Of a DNA stretch of 15,310 nt, positions 6,301 through 12,596 are shown in pieces. Position numbers and translations under genes: made by a program. Source of the DNA: Sulfurovum sp. (lineage in GTDB: Bacteria; Campylobacterota; Campylobacteria; Campylobacterales; Sulfurovaceae); NCBI GenBank assembly GCA_015493425.1, contig WGDG01000067.1, positions 1 through 15,310 of the forward strand. The letters are read 5' to 3'. Position 1 is the stretch's first letter. Each line of letters begins with the position of its first letter. The notes under the pieces are model-generated. The model was given only the letters and a program-made list of their open reading frames with translations. It was not told where the DNA came from and searched no databases.

Positions 6301-7266
6301 ATGAAAAAAATGGCCATTGTCTGCTCCGGCGGAGATTCTTCGGGAATGAACGCGGCACTCAAACGTTTTGTAGAGTACTGCATACGCAAAGAGATAGAAC
6401 CCTGGTTTGTCCATGACGGCTATGAAGGACTCATTGATGACCGAATCGAAAAAGCCGATTATGCTTCGGTGGCAGGTATTATCACCCGCGGTGGTACAAA
6501 AATCGGCTCTGCACGATCGAAACGTTTTATGGAGGCGCATTACCGAAAGCAGGCTATAGCCAATCTTCATGCACGGGGTATCGGTGCACTGGTAGTACTT
6601 GGCGGTGACGGCTCTTTCCGGGGTATGCACAAACTGACGCAGGAAAGTGACCTTGCCTTTTGCGGTATCCCTGCAACCATCGACAATGACATTGCCGGCA
6701 CGGAATACTGCCTTGGTGTCGATACTGCACTCAATGTCATCAAGGATGCAGTAGATGCCATCCGTGATACCGCTTCATCCTTCGGGCGTGCGTTTGTCAT
6801 TGAAACTATGGGGCGTGAATGCGGCTACCTGGCACTTGTATCGGCACTCACCGGAGGAGCGGAAATGTGCCTGATCCCTGAGATTCCCTATGATCTGAAT
6901 GCGTACAAGCGTGATTTTCTTCGGGAGAAAGCGCAGGGGAGACGCTATTTCATCGCCATTGTTTCTGAGGCATTGAAAAAGAGTGAAGAAGTTGCCAAAT
7001 GGTTTGAAGAAGAAGTCGGTATTGAATCACGTGTGACGGTTTTAGGACACATTCAGCGTGGCGGTGTCACCAGTGTACATGACCGACTCATGGCGTACCG
7101 TTTTGTCACCCATGCTGTCGATGCACTGCTTGAGGGAAAAAAGAGCAGTGTCATTTGTTACAACGATGGCGGATTTGAAGCAAAGCATATCGATGACGTT
7201 GCTTCAAAACAATACAGTATTCCCGAAGAGCTGCTCAGTCTGGCCAAAGAGTATGGTTCGGAGTAG
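6301..7266 (+). CDS. pfkA: 6-phosphofructokinase
   Basis: Phosphorylates fructose 6-phosphate to the 1,6-bisphosphate, the committing step of glycolysis. Motifs: GGDSSGMNAA (10-19), GGDGS (101-105), TIDND (126-130) with the catalytic Asp 128, MGRECGY (170-176) and GHIQRGG (249-255). Length 321 matches the short bacterial PfkA type. Gly 104 fits ATP rather than pyrophosphate use, where Asp is expected. The second donor-specificity position (Gly124 in E. coli, Lys in PPi enzymes) is Ala 125, so ATP is favoured but not certain. An AAAAAGG stretch lies 7-13 nt before the ATG. It sits 51 nt after lipA on the same strand with no obvious terminator between, so it may be read with the PDH operon. Its stop is only 8 nt from that of the convergent small gene. 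Confidence 0.92.
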   Translation: MKKMAIVCSGGDSSGMNAALKRFVEYCIRKEIEPWFVHDGYEGLIDDRIEKADYASVAGIITRGGTKIGSARSKRFMEAHYRKQAIANLHARGIGALVVLGGDGSFRGMHKLTQESDLAFCGIPATIDNDIAGTEYCLGVDTALNVIKDAVDAIRDTASSFGRAFVIETMGRECGYLALVSALTGGAEMCLIPEIPYDLNAYKRDFLREKAQGRRYFIAIVSEALKKSEEVAKWFEEEVGIESRVTVLGHIQRGGVTSVHDRLMAYRFVTHAVDALLEGKKSSVICYNDGGFEAKHIDDVASKQYSIPEELLSLAKEYGSE

Positions 7267-7274
7267 GGAAGCGT

Positions 7275-7535
7275 CTACTGGCAGATCGCCTGTTTAGTCT
7301 TTTCCTGGTTGAGCTTTTTGACAAGTTTGTCAGTGAGTGCTTTGTAGCGCTCTTCATCGAGCTTCAGCTTTGTTTTAAGGGCATCAAGGTCGGCATTGTC
7401 TGCCCAGGCTTCAAGCAGTTTGAGCTCTTTCTTTGTCAGCTTTGCTTTGAGTGCCATTTTCAGTTCCTGCCCTTCTTTCAGCGGGTGTACCAGTTTTTTA
7501 ATGTGTTGTTTCAGTGTCTCTTCGAGGTTTGTCAT
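7275..7535 (-). CDS. Small Lys-rich helical protein of unknown function (86 aa)
   Basis: I do not recognise a characterised family. The chosen start (MTNLEETLKQ) has a GAGAG stretch about 9 nt upstream on its strand; an earlier in-frame ATG at 7556 has no ribosome binding site. The protein is very rich in Lys, Leu, Glu and Ala and is predicted helical throughout, without signal peptide or membrane segment. Residues 33-75 have the spacing of a LuxR/sigma-region-4-like helix-turn-helix (LTKKELKLLEAW... LKTKLKLDEE... LVKKLN), which makes DNA binding conceivable but unproven. It follows plsC by 34 nt on the same strand and is probably the last gene of the ctpA-pur-plsC operon. Its 3' end faces pfkA. 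Confidence 0.75.
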   Translation of the reverse strand: MTNLEETLKQHIKKLVHPLKEGQELKMALKAKLTKKELKLLEAWADNADLDALKTKLKLDEERYKALTDKLVKKLNQEKTKQAICQ

Positions 7536-7569
7536 AATAGTGTACTCTCTTTGCATAGTTTAATGTTAA

Positions 7570-8280
7570 TCAGCGTTCGCGTCCATATTTCTCATACGCT
7601 TCGTCAATTTCATGCTGCATCTGCTTCTGCAGTGTCTCATACCAGTCATCCTGTGCCTGCGCTACATCGATAGTAGGCAAAAATTTGTAGTGTACTTCGC
7701 CGCTGTGTCCGGTACGCTTGTGTTCGTTAAGCACCCATTTACTGCCGGTGATCACCACCGGCTGCACTTTGAGTCCAAGTTTGTTGGCGATCATATTCGC
7801 CCCCTGCTTGAAGGGTAGCAGCTTTTGTCCTGTCGCACGTGTACCTTCAGGGAATATCGCTACCGCACGGTGTTTGACCTCAAGCGACTCCTTGACATCT
7901 TTCATGAGCTTCACAAGTCCTGCACGTGAGCTTCGATCAAGCGAAATCATATCGCCTCCGCGCAGCAGGTTGCCAAACCATACAGCATCGAAAAGCTCTT
8001 TTTTGGCTACCCATCGCAAATGGTTGGTCTGCAGCGCCTCCATCCCGATGATATCGACGATGCCCTGATGATTCATCAAAAACATATCGGCTTCAGGATC
8101 CATTTCTCCTTCCTGTACGGCTTTGCTTCCCATCAGAAAAAGGTTGAGCCGGTTGAGGGTATGCATGATCTTTCCCTTTTTCTTTGGGAAAAGATAGATA
8201 GCGGGAATCATAATGCCCCCTACGACAAATGAGATGACCGCTGCACCCCAGTAAAATCTAATTTTTGCAAAGATCTTCAT
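7570..8280 (-). CDS. plsC: 1-acyl-sn-glycerol-3-phosphate acyltransferase
   Basis: Makes phosphatidic acid from lysophosphatidic acid at the cytoplasmic membrane. Residues 9-31 form an N-terminal hydrophobic anchor. The acyltransferase blocks are present: NHQGIVD (70-76, the catalytic H-x4-D), GGDMISLDRSS (108-118), FPEGTR (143-148) and VQPVVITGS. Length 236 is usual for PlsC. Its start overlaps the upstream membrane-protein gene by 23 nt, so it is co-transcribed. The same position after purQ and a periplasmic protein gene is, from memory, found in Campylobacter jejuni. A lyso-ornithine-lipid acyltransferase would look similar, but context favours PlsC. Confidence 0.88.
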   Translation of the reverse strand: MKIFAKIRFYWGAAVISFVVGGIMIPAIYLFPKKKGKIMHTLNRLNLFLMGSKAVQEGEMDPEADMFLMNHQGIVDIIGMEALQTNHLRWVAKKELFDAVWFGNLLRGGDMISLDRSSRAGLVKLMKDVKESLEVKHRAVAIFPEGTRATGQKLLPFKQGANMIANKLGLKVQPVVITGSKWVLNEHKRTGHSGEVHYKFLPTIDVAQAQDDWYETLQKQMQHEIDEAYEKYGRER

Positions 8281-9301
8281 CTTTTACCCATCCTATCAAT
8301 CCGTTTTTGTACTCGACTTTATTGTAGTCAAGACGTTTGGCCAGCAGCGGAGACTCGAACTGCTTGAGTGCTTTGGTACTGATACCGCTGGTCTCCGTAG
8401 GCAAAATATACAGCGGCGCACCCTGTTTGACACAGATACGCTCTTTGGGAATGTAAAAAGTCAGCAGCGTAATAAGCGAAACTGTGCCAAGCACCAGATA
8501 GAAAAAATCTCTGTAGATGATGAACATTAGGAAAAAGAAACCGACGAGTACCATGAAACCGTACTTTTTAAATTTCTCGAAACTATCCTCTTTGGGATTC
8601 AAATCGGTTTGTGTTACGACACTGTTGTCCAGCAGCTCTACAGGCACACTCAGGGTAATATACTGCTGCTTGATGGTATTGAAATAGGAAAAAGAGAGCT
8701 TTTTCCGGCTGTCTGGTACCACCGCATAGAACTCTGCTGTGGCTTTGGCACCATGCCGCCGTACCGACTCTACACCCGACTCAAGCACATTTGAAAGATG
8801 CATGTTTTCCAAATTGGCTTCAAAGGCTTCAATATTGAGGCTGACGAGGTAGTTTTTCTCATCATAATGGGAAACCTGGGAGCCGCGTATTTTCATATCG
8901 GCGGCAAGCACACCGCAAAAATCGGGTCTGCCTTCAAGTTTTTCTACAGGAATGGTGTACTGGTCGAGAATAGTGATCTGTCCGCCGTCATTGATATAAA
9001 TACGCGGAATTGTGATCTGTCCGAGATGGGTTGCTTTGTAGTAAAAGGTGTAAAAGTTGTCATTGCCGTTGCGGATGACCAAAGGTTTTTCCGACAGAGG
9101 ATGGATGTCGTTGGTAATATCGAAGCGGTATTTGGGTTCATGCTTGACTTCCCGTGTGTCGATGATCGTTACCGGAAATATCTGGTTTTCATATACTTTT
9201 TTGGGAATGTAGCTGTATTTGAAGCCGCCTTCGGCATGGAGTAGGGAGCTGGTAAGAAGCATCAGCCCCCAAAGGAGCACAAAGGCGCGAAGAGGGGACA
9301 T
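8258..9301 (-). CDS. Exported membrane protein with beta-rich periplasmic domain and C-terminal SH3-like domain
   Basis: Unknown function. A signal peptide spans about residues 1-23 (hydrophobic core, then SSLLHA before Glu 24). Residues 24-240 are a beta-strand-rich periplasmic region that recalls BatD-like proteins, with no enzyme motif seen. Two hydrophobic segments at about 247-263 and 266-284 form a hairpin, which would return the C-terminus to the periplasm. Residues 288-347, with PLYILPTETS and GLIGWVKDEDL, resemble a bacterial SH3 (SH3b) domain of the type that binds cell-wall or peptide ligands. Cys 290 and Cys 345 flank this domain and could pair. The start shares one base with the purQ stop (TGATG), so expression depends on purQ translation. 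I recall a putative periplasmic protein in the same slot in Campylobacter jejuni. Confidence 0.8.
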   Translation of the reverse strand: MSPLRAFVLLWGLMLLTSSLLHAEGGFKYSYIPKKVYENQIFPVTIIDTREVKHEPKYRFDITNDIHPLSEKPLVIRNGNDNFYTFYYKATHLGQITIPRIYINDGGQITILDQYTIPVEKLEGRPDFCGVLAADMKIRGSQVSHYDEKNYLVSLNIEAFEANLENMHLSNVLESGVESVRRHGAKATAEFYAVVPDSRKKLSFSYFNTIKQQYITLSVPVELLDNSVVTQTDLNPKEDSFEKFKKYGFMVLVGFFFLMFIIYRDFFYLVLGTVSLITLLTFYIPKERICVKQGAPLYILPTETSGISTKALKQFESPLLAKRLDYNKVEYKNGLIGWVKDEDLCKN

Positions 9302-9972
9302 CAGGCGCCGAACCCTTTGAGCATCTTCATGCCGTCTTCACTGCCAAGAATCGACTCGAGTGCACGTTCAGGGTGCGGCATGAGTCCAAAGACATTCTTC
9401 TTTTCATTGCAGACACCTGCAATAGACGTCACGGAACCGTTGACAACGACACGGTTGCCATTTTCGTCACAGTAGCGCACCAATATCTGCCCGTTGGCTT
9501 CAAGCTTTTCAAGCCCTTCATCATCAATGTAGTAGTTACCGTCAGCATGGGCAATAGGGATATTGAGTACTTCACCTGTTTCGCACTGGTTCAAAAAGGC
9601 ATTGTCTGTGTTCTCTACACGCAGTGTCTGGTGTTTTGAGATGAAGTGGAGGTTATTGTTGCGCTTGAGCGCACCCGGAAGCAGTCCTGCTTCTGTAAGG
9701 ATCTGGAATCCGTTACAGATACCCAGTACCTTTCCACCCTCGTTGGCATATTTTGTAACCGCTTTCATGACAGGGGAGAAACGTGCAATGGCACCTGAAC
9801 GCAGATAGTCGCCATATGAGAAACCGCCGGGTACGACAACCATATCGATGTCGGACGGCAGGGTATCACTCTCATGCCAAACCAGCTCGGTTTCATGTCC
9901 AAGCTTTTCGAACGCATACTGTGTATCGAATTCACAGTTGGTTCCCGGAAATCGTAAAACTGCTACTTTCAT
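9301..9972 (-). CDS. purQ: Phosphoribosylformylglycinamidine synthase, glutaminase subunit
   Basis: Class I glutamine amidotransferase that supplies ammonia to PurL in the fourth step of purine synthesis. The nucleophile Cys 86 is in GICNGFQIL, and the His 200-Glu 202 pair is in MPHPE. The N-terminal RFPGTNCEFD and PGGFSYGDYLRSGAIA segments are typical. Length 223 is that of the separate PurQ of the PurS/PurQ/small-PurL system, and purS lies directly upstream with a 1-nt gap. The ribosome site is weak (AAGTAAG), consistent with coupling. The synthetase subunit purL is not in the window. Confidence 0.95.
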   Translation of the reverse strand: MKVAVLRFPGTNCEFDTQYAFEKLGHETELVWHESDTLPSDIDMVVVPGGFSYGDYLRSGAIARFSPVMKAVTKYANEGGKVLGICNGFQILTEAGLLPGALKRNNNLHFISKHQTLRVENTDNAFLNQCETGEVLNIPIAHADGNYYIDDEGLEKLEANGQILVRYCDENGNRVVVNGSVTSIAGVCNEKKNVFGLMPHPERALESILGSEDGMKMLKGFGA

Positions 9973-9973
9973 C

Positions 9974-10213
9974 TTACTTGATCTCTATGTTGTAATCTTC
10001 AATAACCGTGTTGGCAAGAAGCGTTTCACACATCTCTTTGACTTCCGCTTCAGCTTTTGCTTTATCATCTGTATCGAGCTGCAGCACGATCTGCTTCCCT
10101 ATACGTACATCTTTTACGCCTTCAAATCCGAGTGAATCAAGTGCATGGTGTGTCGCTTTTCCCTGTGGGTCAAGGACGCCTTCTTTCAAAAATACGTTTA
10201 CGATCGCTGTCAT
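9974..10213 (-). CDS. purS: Phosphoribosylformylglycinamidine synthase subunit PurS
   Basis: Small structural subunit that bridges PurQ and PurL in the FGAM synthetase complex. The 79-residue length, start MTAIVNVFLKEGVLDPQG, central SLGFEGVKDVRIGK and C-terminal TVIEDYNIEI all match PurS. AGGGAAAG lies just upstream of the ATG on the minus strand. It is 14 nt downstream of purC and 1 nt upstream of purQ. Confidence 0.95.
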   Translation of the reverse strand: MTAIVNVFLKEGVLDPQGKATHHALDSLGFEGVKDVRIGKQIVLQLDTDDKAKAEAEVKEMCETLLANTVIEDYNIEIK

Positions 10214-10227
10214 GTCTTTCCCTTTTA

Positions 10228-10947
10228 TTAGTTGTTTGTTCCAAGAATTCTGTTAAGTACTTCTTCGTACGCCACTTTCAGACCGCCCAGTCCCTTTCTG
10301 AAACGATCCTTGTCCATACTTTCGCCGCTCTCGGAGTCCCAGAGTCTGAAGTTGTCCGGGCTCAGTTCATCGATAAGAATGATGTTGCCGTCCACGTCAC
10401 GTCCGAACTCCAGTTTGAAGTCTACCAGCGTCAGCCCGCGTTCTGCGTAGAATGCTTTGAGCAGGTCGTTGATACGGCGTGCCATATAACGGATATAATC
10501 CAGTTCGGAAGTATCTTTGACCAGCTCGAGAATGAGACAATGCTGATCATTGAGTTTTGGGTCGCCCAGCTCGTCGTTTTTGTAATCGAATTCTACCAGT
10601 GTAAACGGCAATACCTTGCCGTCTTCAATACCGAGGTTTCGGCTGAGGCTTCCCGTTGCAATGTTACGTACAATTACCTCAATGAGGATGACATCGGCTT
10701 TTTTATGAAGCATATGGTTATCGTCGAGCATCTTCACAAAATGGGTAGGGATACCTTTATTGTTCAGATACTTGAAAAGTTCTGTAGAGATCTTGTTGTT
10801 GAGTGCACCTTTGCCCGCTTCACTCGATTTTTTTTCGCCGTTAAAAGCTGTCAGGTCGTCTTTGAATTCGGAAATGTAGTAACGCTCATCGTCCGTACTC
10901 CAGATTTTTTTTGCCTTGCCTTCATATACCAGTGATTTTTTTTCCAT
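10228..10947 (-). CDS. purC: Phosphoribosylaminoimidazole-succinocarboxamide synthase (SAICAR synthetase)
   Basis: ATP-dependent ligase joining CAIR and aspartate in purine synthesis. Signatures: LVYEGKAKKIW (6-16) for ATP binding, VRNIATGSLSR, TLVDFKLEFGRD and IDELSPDNFRLWD for substrate and metal. Length 239 is typical of the compact bacterial form. An AAAGGGAAA ribosome site sits in the end of ctpA, and the start shares one base with the ctpA stop (TAATG). The gene therefore belongs to the ctpA transcript and is translationally coupled to it. Confidence 0.96.
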   Translation of the reverse strand: MEKKSLVYEGKAKKIWSTDDERYYISEFKDDLTAFNGEKKSSEAGKGALNNKISTELFKYLNNKGIPTHFVKMLDDNHMLHKKADVILIEVIVRNIATGSLSRNLGIEDGKVLPFTLVEFDYKNDELGDPKLNDQHCLILELVKDTSELDYIRYMARRINDLLKAFYAERGLTLVDFKLEFGRDVDGNIILIDELSPDNFRLWDSESGESMDKDRFRKGLGGLKVAYEEVLNRILGTNN

Positions 10948-12326
10948 TAATGTTTCCCTTTCTCTGTGATGATAAGTGCTTTGAGGATATCGAGTCCGCT
11001 TTTAAGCTGTGCATCGTTGTAAATCATCTTTTCAGTGATCACTTTGTTGTTGATGCTGCTGTTCTCATCTTCACTGTTGACGGTTGTATTTGCATCTTTT
11101 GATTTTTGCTTCGTGGATGCTGTTGCCGCTGTATTATCCCCTATTTTTTTAAGTTCGGTTTCCAGATGTTTTTTCAAATCTTTCTCTTTAAGCAAAATAG
11201 GGTCTTCTTCATATTCTATTTTCCCAAGATGTACCGGAATATCGGGTGTGACACCTTTATTCTGGATGGTTCTTCCGCTTGGAAGGTAATAGCGTGCTAC
11301 AGTCAGCTTGACCGCTTCCTCCTTGCCCACAGGCAGGACAATCTGAACCGAACCTTTTCCGAACGTTTTTTCGCCGACAATGACAGAACGGTTGAAGTCC
11401 TGCAATGCGCCCGAAACAATTTCACTGGCACTTGCCGAACCGCCGTTGACCAGTGTGACAATCGGTGTTTTCAGATCGGTTCCCTCTTTGTGTGCCATAT
11501 ATTCGACATTTTCAGATTTGATGCGTCCTTTTTGGCTGACAATGACACCGTGGTCAACAAACATATCGACCAGACCGGTTGCCTGGTCAAGCAACCCGCC
11601 GGGGTTGTTGCGCAGGTCGAGGAGAATCCCTTTGGTATTGTTGTGGTCAGCGAGGGCTTTCTTGACACTCTCAACGACTTTCTGGTCGAAAGAGGAGATG
11701 TGCAGATAGAGAATACCGTCTTCACCTTCTACCGTTTTCGGATAAACAGAATCGATCTTGATGATATCTCGGGTAATTTTGATCTTGAGCGGTTTGGGTT
11801 CTTTTTTCCTAACTATAGTAAGGACAATATCCGTACCCGGTTTACCGCGCATGAGTTTGACCGCTTCATCGATGCTCATGCCGATGGTCGCTTTGTCATC
11901 GATTTTGAGAATAATGTCACCGGCTTTGACACCTGCTTTCATGGCCGGTGTGCCTTCCAGCGGCGCAATGACAGTCAATGCACCGTCTTTCATACCTACC
12001 GAGATACCCAGCCCGCCAAACTCGCCTTTGGTCTGTACAGTAAGGTCTTTGTAGGATTTTTTGTCCATGTAGGCAGAGTGGGCATCGAGATTGCTCATGA
12101 GTCCCTTGAGCGCTTTGTTCACCAATGTCGTGGTATTTGTCTCGTCGACATATTCCTGCTCAATCAGATTGAGAATCTGTGTGAACTTGATATAGGCTTC
12201 AAGTTTCTGTTTGGCAGTATCTTCTTTGGGCTGTTCCTTCGCCTGTGCGAAAGAACCGAAAAGGTAGGCTGCTGTCAGGGTTGAAAGCAGACCGGCTGCA
12301 ATCACTTTTTTGCTTTTTTGAATCAT
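10947..12326 (-). CDS. ctpA: Carboxyl-terminal processing protease (S41 family), periplasmic
   Basis: PDZ-containing serine protease acting in the cell envelope. A signal or anchor peptide spans about residues 1-29 (KSKK, hydrophobic stretch, SFAQA). Residues 98-185 hold the PDZ domain with the carboxylate-binding region GGLGISVG (104-111). The S41 core follows. The catalytic Ser 299 is in GGSASASE, Lys 324 in TFGKGSVQ and Gln 328 completes the triad; the 25-residue Ser-Lys spacing equals that of known CtpB. A low-complexity Thr/Lys/Asn/Ser segment (398-428) precedes a C-terminal helix, a family feature in CtpA. Length 459. It is the first gene of the minus-strand operon. GGAG lies about 10 nt before the ATG, with a candidate promoter at 12358-12363. 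Confidence 0.94.
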   Translation of the reverse strand: MIQKSKKVIAAGLLSTLTAAYLFGSFAQAKEQPKEDTAKQKLEAYIKFTQILNLIEQEYVDETNTTTLVNKALKGLMSNLDAHSAYMDKKSYKDLTVQTKGEFGGLGISVGMKDGALTVIAPLEGTPAMKAGVKAGDIILKIDDKATIGMSIDEAVKLMRGKPGTDIVLTIVRKKEPKPLKIKITRDIIKIDSVYPKTVEGEDGILYLHISSFDQKVVESVKKALADHNNTKGILLDLRNNPGGLLDQATGLVDMFVDHGVIVSQKGRIKSENVEYMAHKEGTDLKTPIVTLVNGGSASASEIVSGALQDFNRSVIVGEKTFGKGSVQIVLPVGKEEAVKLTVARYYLPSGRTIQNKGVTPDIPVHLGKIEYEEDPILLKEKDLKKHLETELKKIGDNTAATASTKQKSKDANTTVNSEDENSSINNKVITEKMIYNDAQLKSGLDILKALIITEKGKH

Positions 12327-12357
12327 AGGGTAGGTACTCCGTTCATTAAGGTGATAT

Positions 12358-12363
12358 TTTATA
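12358..12363 (-). promoter_or_regulatory. Candidate -10 element for the ctpA-pur-plsC operon
   Basis: On the minus strand TATAAAAT (12363-12356) lies 31 nt before the ctpA start, leaving a short leader. No consensus -35 is visible at normal spacing, which is common in Campylobacterota. An inverted repeat lies immediately upstream of it. Confidence 0.4.
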
Positions 12364-12365
12364 GA

Positions 12366-12382
12366 AATCTCACTAAGAGATT
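12366..12382. repeat. Inverted repeat at the ctpA promoter
   Basis: Perfect 6-bp arms AATCTC (12366-12371) and GAGATT (12377-12382) surround ACTAA. It sits directly upstream of the putative ctpA -10, where it could serve as an operator. No known regulator is recognised. Confidence 0.35.
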
Positions 12383-12392
12383 GCTGTTTGCG

Positions 12393-12408
12393 TATACTAT
12401 ATAGTGTA
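12393..12408. repeat. AT-rich palindrome in the ctpA/clpB divergent region
   Basis: TATACTATATAGTGTA pairs with itself at 7 of 8 positions and contains the perfect 10-bp palindrome ACTATATAGT. It lies between the two divergent promoters. It could be a regulator site, or a -10-like element in either direction. Confidence 0.35.
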
Positions 12409-12534
12409 GAGGTAAATCACAGTTAAACAGTGGCATTTCTATTCATATTTGGTTATTCGATTTGCATTACAATAGTGGTTGGAAGCTTCATATTGCTTGT
12501 TTTCAGCAAAAATTAAATTTTTTTTGTAAAGAAA

Positions 12535-12555
12535 CTTGACAAGAAGTGACTAAAC
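12535..12555. promoter_or_regulatory. Possible HspR (HAIR-like) operator over the clpB promoter
   Basis: CTTGACA-N7-ACTAAAC matches the HAIR consensus CTTGAGT-N7-ACTCAAG at 10 of 14 defined positions with the exact 7-nt spacing, and covers the -35 and spacer. HspR controls heat-shock genes in Campylobacter and Helicobacter, and clpB in actinobacteria. Part of the match is shared with the TTGACA box, so chance resemblance is possible. Confidence 0.35.
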
Positions 12556-12565
12556 TTGGTATAAT
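12536..12565 (+). promoter_or_regulatory. Strong sigma70 promoter of clpB
   Basis: Consensus TTGACA (12536-12541) and consensus TATAAT (12560-12565) are separated by 18 nt, with an extended -10 TGG directly before the -10. A T/A-rich tract upstream (12511-12530) could act as an UP-like element. The predicted transcript start is near 12572, giving a leader of about 25 nt that contains the AGAAGGAAG ribosome site. A full -35 is unusual for this phylum, which fits a strong promoter held down by a repressor. Confidence 0.85.
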
Positions 12566-12596
12566 ACGTCCAAATTAAGAAAAGAAGGAAGCCAAT

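Noticed and set aside
10057..10935. Long + strand open frame (292 aa) opposite purS and purC
   Set aside because: A shadow of the real minus-strand genes: it has no ribosome site and no recognisable domain, and purC and purS are unambiguous.
11106..12284. 392-aa + strand open frame opposite ctpA
   Set aside because: Antisense shadow of ctpA, rich in Phe and Asp as expected from reverse-frame codons; ctpA has its full catalytic triad.
12410..12596. CIRCE (HrcA) operator upstream of clpB
   Set aside because: No TTAGCACTC-N9-GAGTGCTAA-like inverted repeat is present.
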